NCBI GenBank assembly: GCA_027577415.1
Contig: JANBQS010000446.1
Coordinates: forward strand, 1 to 17,777
Source: Coemansia sp. RSA 922
Lineage: Eukaryota; Kickxellomycota; Kickxellomycetes; Kickxellales; Kickxellaceae
Reading direction: 5' to 3'
Length of the DNA: 17,777 nucleotides
The notes below the pieces were generated by a model that ran no database searches, had not been told where the DNA came from, and saw nothing but the letters and a program-made list of their open reading frames with translations. The position numbers and the translations under genes were made by a program. Below, in pieces: positions 1-7,120 of this stretch. Position 1 is the stretch's first letter. Each line of letters begins with the position of its first letter.

Positions 1-1
1 G

Positions 2-372
2 GCTAGGGATTGTGCCCAACGAGACGGAGACATATTTAGTGTACTGAGCGAGTGCTTTGAAAACTTTAATTCCACGCAATCGCTGGCTGCATTTAAACAA
101 CGAAGTGCCGGACTGATACTTTTGCGTAAAGTATGCGATGGCAGCAATAGTGCAGGTAAGGCAATTTTCGGTCAACATCCTAGGTATGAGAAAATTGTAA
201 AAAAATGTTTACTAACCAGGATAATCCAATATACTATGTAGAACTTGGCGTTGCACATACGACTCACAGCATGGGCTATGGTTACATGTCCGAGGCAATG
301 AGTCAGCCAGTGGCAAAGATATCGCGCAAATCCGAGGCTTCGGATACTACGGTGTCTGCCATCCGCCTCTAA
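2..372 (+). CDS. C-terminal part of an unidentified spliced gene (5' end outside window)
   Basis: I read two coding segments: 2-130 and 220-372, ending in TAA. The first is open from the window edge and encodes an amphipathic stretch (for example ECFENFNSTQSLAAFKQR). The second begins DNPIYYVELGVAHTTH and ends TVSAIRL. They lie in different frames and are joined in phase 0 by a canonical intron at 131-219. The visible part gives 94 residues, with a polar, Ser/Lys-rich end and no signal or membrane segment. I do not recognise the family. The stop lies 35 bp from the stop of the convergent dehydrogenase gene, so their 3' ends probably overlap. The exon structure is inferred from splice signals and the open frame. 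A reading with the GTAAGG donor at 156 would need a different upstream frame that carries two TGA stops. Confidence 0.6.
131..219 (+). other. Spliceosomal intron (89 bp)
   Basis: The donor is GTATGC at 131. A perfect TACTAAC branch-like motif at 210-216 is followed at once by the acceptor CAG at 217-219. Removing 131-219 joins two open frames without a stop. The very short branch-to-acceptor spacing is of the kind known from some yeasts such as Yarrowia. Confidence 0.55.
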
Positions 373-407
373 AAGAATATATATTTAAAAATTAAAACAT
401 AAAATGT

Positions 408-1232
408 TTACTCTTGCTTAACTGCCGCATTCTCCTTAATGCCGGCTTCTATCGCCATTTCTATATGAGTAGACTTTGGCGCTGGGCAAAGCACAGGCTC
501 CATGTTGTTTCTGATAATCACAATATCGCCAGCCATGGTCTCGTCCTCGATTAGGCGCATGGTTTGCTCAACGACAGTGCGTGGCTGGAGTAGACCTGAG
601 AACGTGACGGAGTAGTGATTTCTGCCAATATGCTCGGTGTCAACTAGATTGGTGTCGACCCAGCTTGGAGCCACAGCATTGACACGGATCTTGGGTGCCA
701 GGCCAGCCAGTGCCTTGGTGTATGAGACGACTGCGGCCTTTGACGCCGCGTAGGCTGCCAAAAAAGATAGTGGCGCGTAGCCGGCAGTGGACGCCAGGTT
801 AACGACAACTCCCTTGCGGTCCTCTTCCTGGCTCCAATAGTGCAATGCATAGATCGTGCCATCAATCAGACCGCGGACATTAATGTCAATGCAGCGTCGA
901 GCATACTCTCCTTCCGGGTCTTGCTCCCACGGCCTGTCCAAGACGCCGGCATTGTTGACGAGTATGTCTAGGCGTCCAAACTGGGAGACGGCCAAATCAA
1001 TAAGTGCCTTTAGCGAGTTGGTATCGGAGACATCGCAGTACTGGAAAATAGCAACCTTGTCTTGTAATTCCTTGTTTAGCTGGTCAGCGGCCTCGGCTCC
1101 TGTCTGAAGAACATCACCTATCGCTACCTTGGCGCCCTTACGTGCTAGCGTCTGGGCCGTGAGAAGCCCTATGGAGCGAGCACCTCCAGTCACTACAGCT
1201 ACTTTGCCCTTGAAATCATATTGAGTGGACAT
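408..1232 (-). CDS. Short-chain dehydrogenase/reductase (SDR), probably NAD(H)-dependent
   Basis: This is a classical SDR of 274 aa, close to the usual 250-280. The Rossmann cofactor motif TGGARSIG is at residues 15-22. Asp40 closes the second strand, and an acidic residue here usually favours NAD(H) over NADP(H). CDVSD at 66-70 contacts the adenine ring. NNAG is at 93-96. The catalytic set is Asn118, Ser148, Tyr161 and Lys165 (YAASK). PSWVDT replaces the common PGxxxT after strand 6. The family oxidises or reduces alcohol/carbonyl groups on small molecules. The substrate cannot be read from the sequence. There is no signal peptide and no peroxisomal SKL-type end, so it is probably cytosolic. 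It is a single exon, and its ATG at 1230-1232 is well placed. It converges with the preceding gene and diverges from the small orphan gene at 1963. Confidence 0.93.
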   Translation of the reverse strand: MSTQYDFKGKVAVVTGGARSIGLLTAQTLARKGAKVAIGDVLQTGAEAADQLNKELQDKVAIFQYCDVSDTNSLKALIDLAVSQFGRLDILVNNAGVLDRPWEQDPEGEYARRCIDINVRGLIDGTIYALHYWSQEEDRKGVVVNLASTAGYAPLSFLAAYAASKAAVVSYTKALAGLAPKIRVNAVAPSWVDTNLVDTEHIGRNHYSVTFSGLLQPRTVVEQTMRLIEDETMAGDIVIIRNNMEPVLCPAPKSTHIEMAIEAGIKENAAVKQE

Positions 1233-1962
1233 GGTTACAAGCTAGCTATAGTAGTAGGAAATTGATGGTTGCTAGGGGTTGATTGAAAGGATAAGAATAT
1301 GCGTGGTTGCGTGTGAATATGGTGGATGCTTGCTCTTTTATGTGGCGCGATAATGACTCACGTGCCCACTTGAATTGCTAGTTCCCACCATGTTTTGCAT
1401 GCCAAGATGTGGCACAAGTGGCAGTGCCAAGCCCTCAACTCCTCAAATGTATTGTCTAAAGTGCCATACATATCATTGTGACTAGTCAGTTTTCTTTAAT
1501 GTACAATCCATTGAGCGAGTATATTTTTATATATTAGAAACCGAGATGGCACAAAATAAATACTACTTCAAGCAAATTTGAACAGAGCCTTCAGCTGGGG
1601 AATAAAATGTTACTGCTTGCTTAAGTAAAGATGGGAACAAAATCAACCCTGCCAGTGACAGTAGCGGAGAAAAATATGAGAACTGCATGTGCGGGTTGAT
1701 CAGACTACTACTCATCTATTAAATAAAGGGCATAGTAGACAACACTTAATTAACTTGATTGAATCCTATGTGTTCGTAATTACATAATTTGGATCGGATA
1801 GCAGCACTGACTGTAAGTCGCAGTCAACGCCTTTCAAGTCTTCGTACCTAAAGGAAGGAAAGGGAGCCTTGAGCCGTAAAGGGACAAAATAGGTGGATTA
1901 TTATTTCTCTTCTCTCTAAGCTTTCTAACTATATTCTAATTTGTCTGTTGTCAGCAAAAAAG
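1233..1962. other. Divergent intergenic region, 730 bp
   Basis: AT-rich spacer between the SDR gene (minus) and the small orphan gene (plus). It should hold both promoters. I see no ORF of note, repeat or RNA gene. Its right part contains a likely 5'-UTR intron (1813-1954). Confidence 0.6.
1813..1954 (+). other. Probable 5'-UTR intron of the small orphan gene (142 bp)
   Basis: A full-consensus donor GTAAGT lies at 1813-1818. A pyrimidine-rich run with TTCTAAC at 1923-1929 leads to the acceptor CAG at 1952-1954, only 8 nt before the ATG at 1963. The segment upstream of the donor, in the joined frame, reaches a stop within about 27 nt without an ATG, so the first exon would be non-coding. Confidence 0.4.
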
Positions 1963-2346
1963 ATGTCCAAAGTATTTGCCTTTTATAACCACCCAGTAAT
2001 GGGGTGGGGCTCACATGCAAAGCTATACGGTTTTAATGGCCATACAATTCGATCTGCCTGTGCTTTTATTCGCCAAGAGATTGCTAGATCAATTACGTTC
2101 GATTGCCTGCCAATATGTATGAATGCGGACTTCAGTGGAGATTTAACGATTCATGAGATAACAAACCTGGATACACCACTGGATAGAGACGTAATTGCGA
2201 TCTTTATACCAAAGTACCATGTTGGGCGTGGCCTTGTTTCAGCTATCAACAGTAATTTGGTGGCTTTATGTGACATGTTCAGGGATCCTATATTTAGGCG
2301 CAGCGTTGACGAGGTTATTGATGCGACACCCTACTTTAGTTTATAG
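1963..2346 (+). CDS. Small orphan protein, 127 aa (family member A)
   Basis: The gene is a compact 127-residue protein starting MSKVFAFYNH and ending ATPYFSL. I do not recognise a named family. The ATG at 1963 is taken as start because the in-frame TTG 15 bp upstream lies inside the predicted intron/acceptor. There is no signal peptide or membrane segment. The predicted pattern alternates short strands with one helix (ACAFIRQEIARS, about 32-43), then a strand pair around SGDLTIHEI and a hydrophobic strand DVIAIFIP (76-83), then a C-terminal helix. The order and spacing match the 122-aa protein at 13114-13482: AFY/AFN at residues 6-8, Q-x-I-x-R at 38-42 versus 39-43, GD at 59-60 versus 60-61, and the IF strand at about 80-81 versus 81-82. 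I therefore infer a common origin. Function is unknown. Confidence 0.6.
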   Translation: MSKVFAFYNHPVMGWGSHAKLYGFNGHTIRSACAFIRQEIARSITFDCLPICMNADFSGDLTIHEITNLDTPLDRDVIAIFIPKYHVGRGLVSAINSNLVALCDMFRDPIFRRSVDEVIDATPYFSL

Positions 2347-2410
2347 ACTCTACCCTTGGTGACATATCAAGGGTAGCTTTATTTTGGCTTGGCTTTTGTT
2401 CTTGTATGTT

Positions 2411-4430
2411 TATCATTACTCTTGATGTTAGGCAAAGTAGGTAATAGTTGTTTAGGTATTGTCATTAAGCAACTATAATATTAGAATAGATGATATTTAT
2501 AATAAAGTTCAGACTAGTAGGTAGCATGGAGAAGACGATTCAGTTGGGAGGCGTACTTGCTATATGGCTCCTTGCCAAGTGCTTCGTTAACTTTGGTTTG
2601 AAAATTGGATATAGCCTCTGGTGCCAGTTCAACCCGACAAAGCTTGGGACACGCTAATACCAGAAGTAGGAGGTATTCAGGGACTACAGAACAGACTAGT
2701 CCACAACTTGACATTAAGGAAAATAATTGTAAGCTTTTTCCTGCTCTGGAATACGTCAAAGTTATGTGGTCAGGTAGCTCTTCTGGGGAAATGCCGTCAA
2801 GCTCTGATCCCAGATCTTTAAAGGAGCAACCAAGCTTCTTCAAGTTTGGAAGCACCTTGAGTAGACGTAACATGTCATAAAAAGAAAAGTGGTTCCAACT
2901 TATATCAAGCACCTGGAGACATTCAAATCCACGAATAAAAGGCGCTGACATTACTAATCTATTGGCTGATATGACATTATCCAAGCTCAATGATTGGGCT
3001 GCACTCACCAGGTTCCCAATAAATCTGTTCATATCATCACTGGATACTGGTGAGAGAGTATCGGAATGAAAGCCCTTATTAATTGATACCTTCATGTACC
3101 TGTATCGATTTCCAAGCACTCCAGCCCTCTTTAGCACGTTAACAGCATTATTGTCCATCGGGATAACCAATCTCTTAAGGGTAGCACTATTTCCTCGGAA
3201 CAACACATCATCGTTGAAAGGGAATGTCATTTGTATAACCAATTCTTTCAATGATGGAAGTGTCACAACGTTTGGAACTGACGCTTGCTCAGCCGGAACA
3301 TCAACAGTAGCTGAAGTCAGTTTCAGCGTTTGCAGATGTGGATAGACAACAACGTTGTCGTTAGCATCGTAGAACAGCCCTCTTGCGTGACTTATTATAA
3401 TTTCTAAATCTGAGAGCGTTTTAGCACACTTGTGAACTAGCCTTGTATGTAAGTCTAATGTGGTCTTACAACAAACTTGTAGTGTTGAAACCTGAGGGAT
3501 AAGGTCAATAGTTGACATATGTTGAAGATTGATACTTCCTAAGCTCAGAGCTACTTGCTTGGATCTGCTATATAGTAAGTTTGAGAATAGTCCAAGGTAT
3601 TCTTCTTCAAAGTCGTCCAATTGACTGAATCTATTAGTGTAAGCCACTTTTGTCAATGTTTCTGCTGGAGTTAACGACTCTAGTAGCTGAACAAATTCAT
3701 GAACATTGGCAGTGGCGCTATCCTTTAGATATTCATATTCAAAAGCGGGATCAACTATTGAGATAGTAAGTTTGTTGGCAGCAGGCAGACTTTTTGCTTC
3801 TCCTATGTATTCTGACAATTGTTTGTGAGCTGTGCCGTTTACAATGTCCGGCACGGATACATATATAGCAAGCTTCCTAACAAAACCAGCGACGTTTTGT
3901 GGCAAGCTGATCTGGCAGACATGATCTGGACGTCTAACCGAAATATTATTATTCTTGTTGCCAATGGCCAGTTGAAGCTCCCTCCATATGTAGTCAAGGG
4001 AAGCCCGTCTCCAAGAAGAGCACACAGAGCGTAAAACAATAGCTACGGGTCTATCTGCATTATAATATTTCCAATTGTCTTTAGTACGAGTGTCTGAATA
4101 CTGCATAACTCGGCGAAGAATGTTGGAGAAAAGAGCTTGGGCGGGAGAAGCAGAGTTTGTCATAGTTGTTTGCAAAAAAAAGTAATGAAAGTCGGTCGAT
4201 TAGGATAAATAAAGTTTGAAAGTAGAGGAGGATAGGGAGAGAGAAAGAGTTTGAGAAAGTATTGCTGTGCGCTTTGAATGCAGCACCATTCTGCTGGCTA
4301 CTATCTATTGTACGCAATCGAGCATCAAGCCCTCTTTAGCGAAAAGTTTTACTTTCAAAGGAGAAAGTGCAAAGTGTGGTATTATCAAAGACACAAAGCT
4401 TACTTTTTTAATTGTCCAACGACTGTAATG
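2411..4430 (-). repeat. Tandem duplication unit 1 (F-box/LRR gene plus flanks)
   Basis: The first of two head-to-tail units. Besides the coding sequence, the 3' flank (about 2411-2513) matches the stretch at about 4430-4533, including an identical run around 2472-2495 and 4489-4512. The upstream 240 bp matches the region upstream of the second gene (poly-A/T tracts, AAAGAGAAA, TCCAAC near the distal edge). Boundaries are approximate, judged by eye. Confidence 0.7.
2514..4175 (-). CDS. F-box-like / leucine-rich-repeat protein, copy 1 (553 aa)
   Basis: Residues about 10-68 look like a degenerate F-box: a Pro-x-x-x-Leu start, ILRRVMQY, then SVCSSWRRASLDYIWRELQL, the typical end in which a Trp follows a basic helix. 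The remainder is leucine-rich with irregular repeats, clearest near SLDNVISANRLVM and CLQVLDISWNHFSFY through NLKKLGCSFKDLG, which fits an LRR solenoid. In known proteins of this layout the F-box binds Skp1 in an SCF ubiquitin ligase and the LRR part selects the substrate. That role is inferred here and the substrate is unknown. It is a single exon, starting at the ATG at 4173-4175 and ending HATY-stop at 2514. It is the tandem paralogue of the gene at 4752-6419 and, judged by eye, about half its residues are identical. Confidence 0.8.
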   Translation of the reverse strand: MQTTMTNSASPAQALFSNILRRVMQYSDTRTKDNWKYYNADRPVAIVLRSVCSSWRRASLDYIWRELQLAIGNKNNNISVRRPDHVCQISLPQNVAGFVRKLAIYVSVPDIVNGTAHKQLSEYIGEAKSLPAANKLTISIVDPAFEYEYLKDSATANVHEFVQLLESLTPAETLTKVAYTNRFSQLDDFEEEYLGLFSNLLYSRSKQVALSLGSINLQHMSTIDLIPQVSTLQVCCKTTLDLHTRLVHKCAKTLSDLEIIISHARGLFYDANDNVVVYPHLQTLKLTSATVDVPAEQASVPNVVTLPSLKELVIQMTFPFNDDVLFRGNSATLKRLVIPMDNNAVNVLKRAGVLGNRYRYMKVSINKGFHSDTLSPVSSDDMNRFIGNLVSAAQSLSLDNVISANRLVMSAPFIRGFECLQVLDISWNHFSFYDMLRLLKVLPNLKKLGCSFKDLGSELDGISPEELPDHITLTYSRAGKSLQLFSLMSSCGLVCSVVPEYLLLLVLACPKLCRVELAPEAISNFQTKVNEALGKEPYSKYASQLNRLLHATY

Positions 4431-4544
4431 ACTACTCTTGACGTTAGGCTAGGCGGATAAATAATTGCTTATGCGTTGTCTTTGAGTCACTATAATATTA
4501 GAATAGATGATATAAAATAATAAAAGATGATGGCTAGTAGGTTG

Positions 4545-4791
4545 TGTAACGCTCCAAACAGGTCCCCACTAGGTATCCGTTTCCCAAGTAACCTAATAAC
4601 CCGCTGGATAGATAGCTCTATACTCAAGCTAAACAGCAAGTCGGGCGTAGCATCCGGTCTAGAGCGATCACGCGATTTCACCCTCAAGTTATCCATTATA
4701 TGGATTCAACCTAACACACTAGTCTTTTTGCATGAGCTCACATCCACTTGCCTATAAATCCCTTCCCTGTGGATACCCGTCGCACGCTTCA
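4545..4791. mobile_element. Inserted 247-bp TG...CA element with 7-bp target duplication (solo LTR or MITE-like)
   Basis: The insert begins TGTAACG and ends CGCTTCA, a short imperfect inverted repeat with the TG...CA ends of LTRs. It is flanked by TAGGTTG at 4538-4544 and again at 4792-4798. Removing the insert and one TAGGTTG leaves the F-box gene end as HATY-stop, exactly as in copy 1, so the empty site is known from the paralogue. It is less AT-rich than its surroundings. A TATAAA lies at 4753-4758 near one end. It has no coding capacity. Most LTR elements give 4-6 bp duplications, so the 7-bp length leaves a non-autonomous DNA transposon possible. No second copy is in the window. Confidence 0.7.
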
Positions 4792-6419
4792 TAGGTTGCA
4801 TGGATAAGCCTGTTAAGCTGGGAGGCATACTTAATATATGGATCACTCTGGAGCGCTTCAGCTACATTGGCTTGAAAGTCAGTAATGGCATCTAGTTGTA
4901 GCTTAATTTGACGAAGCTTTGGACACGCAAGTGCTAAAAGTAGGAAGTATTTGGGGACTACGGGGCGGACTCGTCCACTAAACCAAATATTGGAAACGAC
5001 TTGTAAATTCCTTCCTGTGTTGGAATAAGTTGAAGCTATATGGTCAGGTAACTCTTCAGAGGATATTCCACCAAGCTCTGAGCCCAGACCTTTAAAGCCA
5101 CAACCAAGCTTCGCTATGTTTGGAAGAACTTTGAGTAGACTTAGCACACCAAAGAAAGTCAATCTGACCTTTGTTATGCTAAGCTCGCGGAGTTGTTCAA
5201 ATCCACGAATAGGTGGTGCTGCCGCTATCAAATATTTGACTGGCTTGTTACTGTACAACTCCAGTGTCTGGGCTGCACCTACCAGGTTCCCAATAAACAA
5301 GTTTATATCATCTTCAGAGACCAGCGACAGGGCATCATTATGATAGCTCTGATTAATTGTTACTTTCATGTCCTTGGATTGATCTCCAAGTACTCTATTA
5401 CTCTTCAACACATGAACAGCATTCTTGTCCATAGGGATAATCAGACTCTTGAGAACTCTATTATTTCCTCGGAACAATACGTCATCCTCAAATGGAAATG
5501 TCATTGGCATAGCCAAGTCTATCAAAGATGGAAGTGTCACAACGTTTGGAACTGAGGCACTCTCAATAAAGGCGTAATCAGTAGCTGGAGTTAATCGCAG
5601 CACTTTCAACTTAGGATAAATAATAATGTTTTCATTAGCATCATAGAACAGAGTTTTCGCACAGCTTATCTTAATGTCTAGTTCCAAGAGCGTGCTAGCA
5701 CACTTGTGAACAAGCATGGTATTCAAGTCTAAAGCGTTCTGGCAAACTATAGTCAGTGAAGAAACCTGAGGGATAAGGTCAATAGTTGGCTTATGCATTA
5801 GTTCTGCATATTCCATGCTCAGAGTTACATGGTTGGATCGGTCGCAGAGCAAATTTGTAAATTTCCCAAAACATTCTTCTTCAAATATGCTCAGTTCCTG
5901 GAGCTCATTAGCGTAAGTCACTGTTGTCGTTGTTTCTGCTGGAGTCAATGACTTTAGTAGCTCAGAAAATTCAAGAACATTGGCACTAGCCATTAAATAC
6001 TCAGTATCCAACTCACCGACAGATATCCTAATGACAAGTTTGCTGGCAACGGGCAGGCTAGTTGTGTCTTTCATGTACTCTGACAATAGTTTGTAAGCTG
6101 TGCCATTTAGAATAGACGACATGGATACATATATGTCAAGCTTTCTGACAAACCCTGAAACGTTGTTTGGCAAGTTACTCTGGGTGACATACATTGGAAT
6201 ATCGACTAAAATGGCCTTATCACAGCTGGCAATATTTAGATGAAGCTCCTTCCATATATTTTCAAGGGCTGTCAGTCGCCAAGAAGAGCACACTGATAGC
6301 ATAACACTAGTGACGTTTGTATATACATGACATTCTTTAGTTCTGGCTTTGGAATACTGTATAACTCGGCGAAGTATGTTGAAAGGAAGTGCTTGAGCTG
6401 GAGAAACAAAGAGGGACAT
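4752..6419 (-). CDS. F-box-like / leucine-rich-repeat protein, copy 2 (555 aa), C-terminus altered by an insertion
   Basis: A paralogue of the gene at 2514-4175 with the same layout. Residues about 5-65 form a degenerate F-box (SPAQALPFNILRRVIQYS, then SVCSSWRLTALENIWKELHL). It has the expected Pro-F/L-N-I-L start more clearly than copy 1 (LPFNILRRV). An irregular leucine-rich region follows. The last 12 residues, EACDGYPQGRDL, have no counterpart in copy 1. They are encoded by the inserted element at 4545-4791, which displaced the ancestral stop to 4534-4536. The ORF is otherwise intact, so the protein may still work. A role as SCF substrate receptor is inferred from the layout only. The start at 6417-6419 aligns with that of copy 1. 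Its promoter region is shared with the divergent kinesin gene. Confidence 0.8.
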   Translation of the reverse strand: MSLFVSPAQALPFNILRRVIQYSKARTKECHVYTNVTSVMLSVCSSWRLTALENIWKELHLNIASCDKAILVDIPMYVTQSNLPNNVSGFVRKLDIYVSMSSILNGTAYKLLSEYMKDTTSLPVASKLVIRISVGELDTEYLMASANVLEFSELLKSLTPAETTTTVTYANELQELSIFEEECFGKFTNLLCDRSNHVTLSMEYAELMHKPTIDLIPQVSSLTIVCQNALDLNTMLVHKCASTLLELDIKISCAKTLFYDANENIIIYPKLKVLRLTPATDYAFIESASVPNVVTLPSLIDLAMPMTFPFEDDVLFRGNNRVLKSLIIPMDKNAVHVLKSNRVLGDQSKDMKVTINQSYHNDALSLVSEDDINLFIGNLVGAAQTLELYSNKPVKYLIAAAPPIRGFEQLRELSITKVRLTFFGVLSLLKVLPNIAKLGCGFKGLGSELGGISSEELPDHIASTYSNTGRNLQVVSNIWFSGRVRPVVPKYFLLLALACPKLRQIKLQLDAITDFQANVAEALQSDPYIKYASQLNRLIHATYEACDGYPQGRDL

Positions 6420-7120
6420 GGTTGTCAGTAAAAAAAGTGTTGAGATTTGGTCAATTTAAATATATAATGCTTGAAAGTGGAAGAGAGAAAAAAAGAGGAT
6501 CGTGAGAAATAGTGCTTTGCCCCCTTTGAGTACATCGCCATTCCGACAATTGCTTTTGTATGTGCTTTTAGGCTTTTTTTCAAAGAAAAGCCCACTTTTT
6601 CTTTAAAAAAGAACAAAGAAAGTGTTTGCCAAAGACAACCTCTGCTTCAATTTTTCCAACAGTTGTAATAACAAAAGATGACCACGCCCTGTATGAGATT
6701 GAGCTGGCATTTTTTGCAGACACATCTCAGAGTCATACGCAAGCCAATCTCGGTTGCATTTAATAGTATTGTTGTTGTTTTTTGTGTCGGCTATTATAGA
6801 GACAATGCTCTAGGGGCTGTCTGTTGTCTGTTGGGTGGCAAGACCAGTGCAGCTTATTAAAGTTTGGGGGACGTTTTTTTCATAGAAAGTAATGGCCATG
6901 TGTTTTCCCCTATTTTCAACCATCAAGCCAATCAGCGAAGAGAAGAACAATCAAGTAAGAAAAATCAACAAACAACGATCAAGGAACTGGTGGAAAAAAG
7001 CATTAAAAAAGGTAAACAAAAAACACGGACTCTTCATTCTTCTCTTTTTCGTTTTTTTATAATTATTGCACACACATTTATATTTATTTTAAACTTTACA
7101 AACCCCCCTCAATTTTTCTT
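6420..7120. promoter_or_regulatory. Divergent promoter region, F-box copy 2 / kinesin (701 bp)
   Basis: AT-rich spacer with long A and T tracts. Its left 240 bp is homologous to the promoter of F-box copy 1. The right part carries a forkhead-type site (7012-7020). Short ORFs at 6678-6860 and 6864-7286 have no recognisable content and I treat them as chance. Confidence 0.5.
7012..7020 (+). promoter_or_regulatory. Forkhead-type (FLEX-like) site
   Basis: GTAAACAAA lies 100 bp upstream of the kinesin ATG and matches the core bound by mitotic forkhead factors in fission yeast. A weaker related run, ATCAACAAACA, is about 45 bp further upstream at 6964-6974. Cell-cycle control of a kinesin-6 by forkhead factors would make sense. 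The link here is inferred. Confidence 0.4.

Larger units (their letters stand above)
4431..6660 (-). repeat. Tandem duplication unit 2 (F-box/LRR gene plus flanks, with an insertion)
   Basis: The second head-to-tail unit, homologous to about 2411-4430. It is longer mainly because a 247-bp element sits at 4545-4791 between the coding end and the original 3' flank. The junction between units is near 4430, where the distal promoter edge of unit 1 (TCCAACGACTGTAATG) runs into the 3' flank of unit 2 (ACTACTCTTGACGTTAGG). Confidence 0.65.

Noticed and set aside
3..155. Alternative frame for the first exon, spliced at GTAAGG (156) to the exon at 220
   Set aside because: It joins in phase but contains TGA at 45-47 and 114-116. 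The frame starting at base 2 with the GTATGC donor at 131 has no stop.
1948..1962. TTG start giving a 132-aa form of the small orphan protein
   Set aside because: Nuclear fungal genes rarely start at TTG. An ATG follows 15 bp later and the TTG lies within a likely splice acceptor region.
4081..4317. A 78-codon minus-strand ORF overlapping the start of F-box copy 1
   Set aside because: It runs in another frame over the promoter and the first codons of the real gene and is not conserved at copy 2.
4490..4696. A 68-codon minus-strand ORF across the inserted element
   Set aside because: It spans the element boundary and the ancestral 3' flank, so it is a chance frame created by the insertion.
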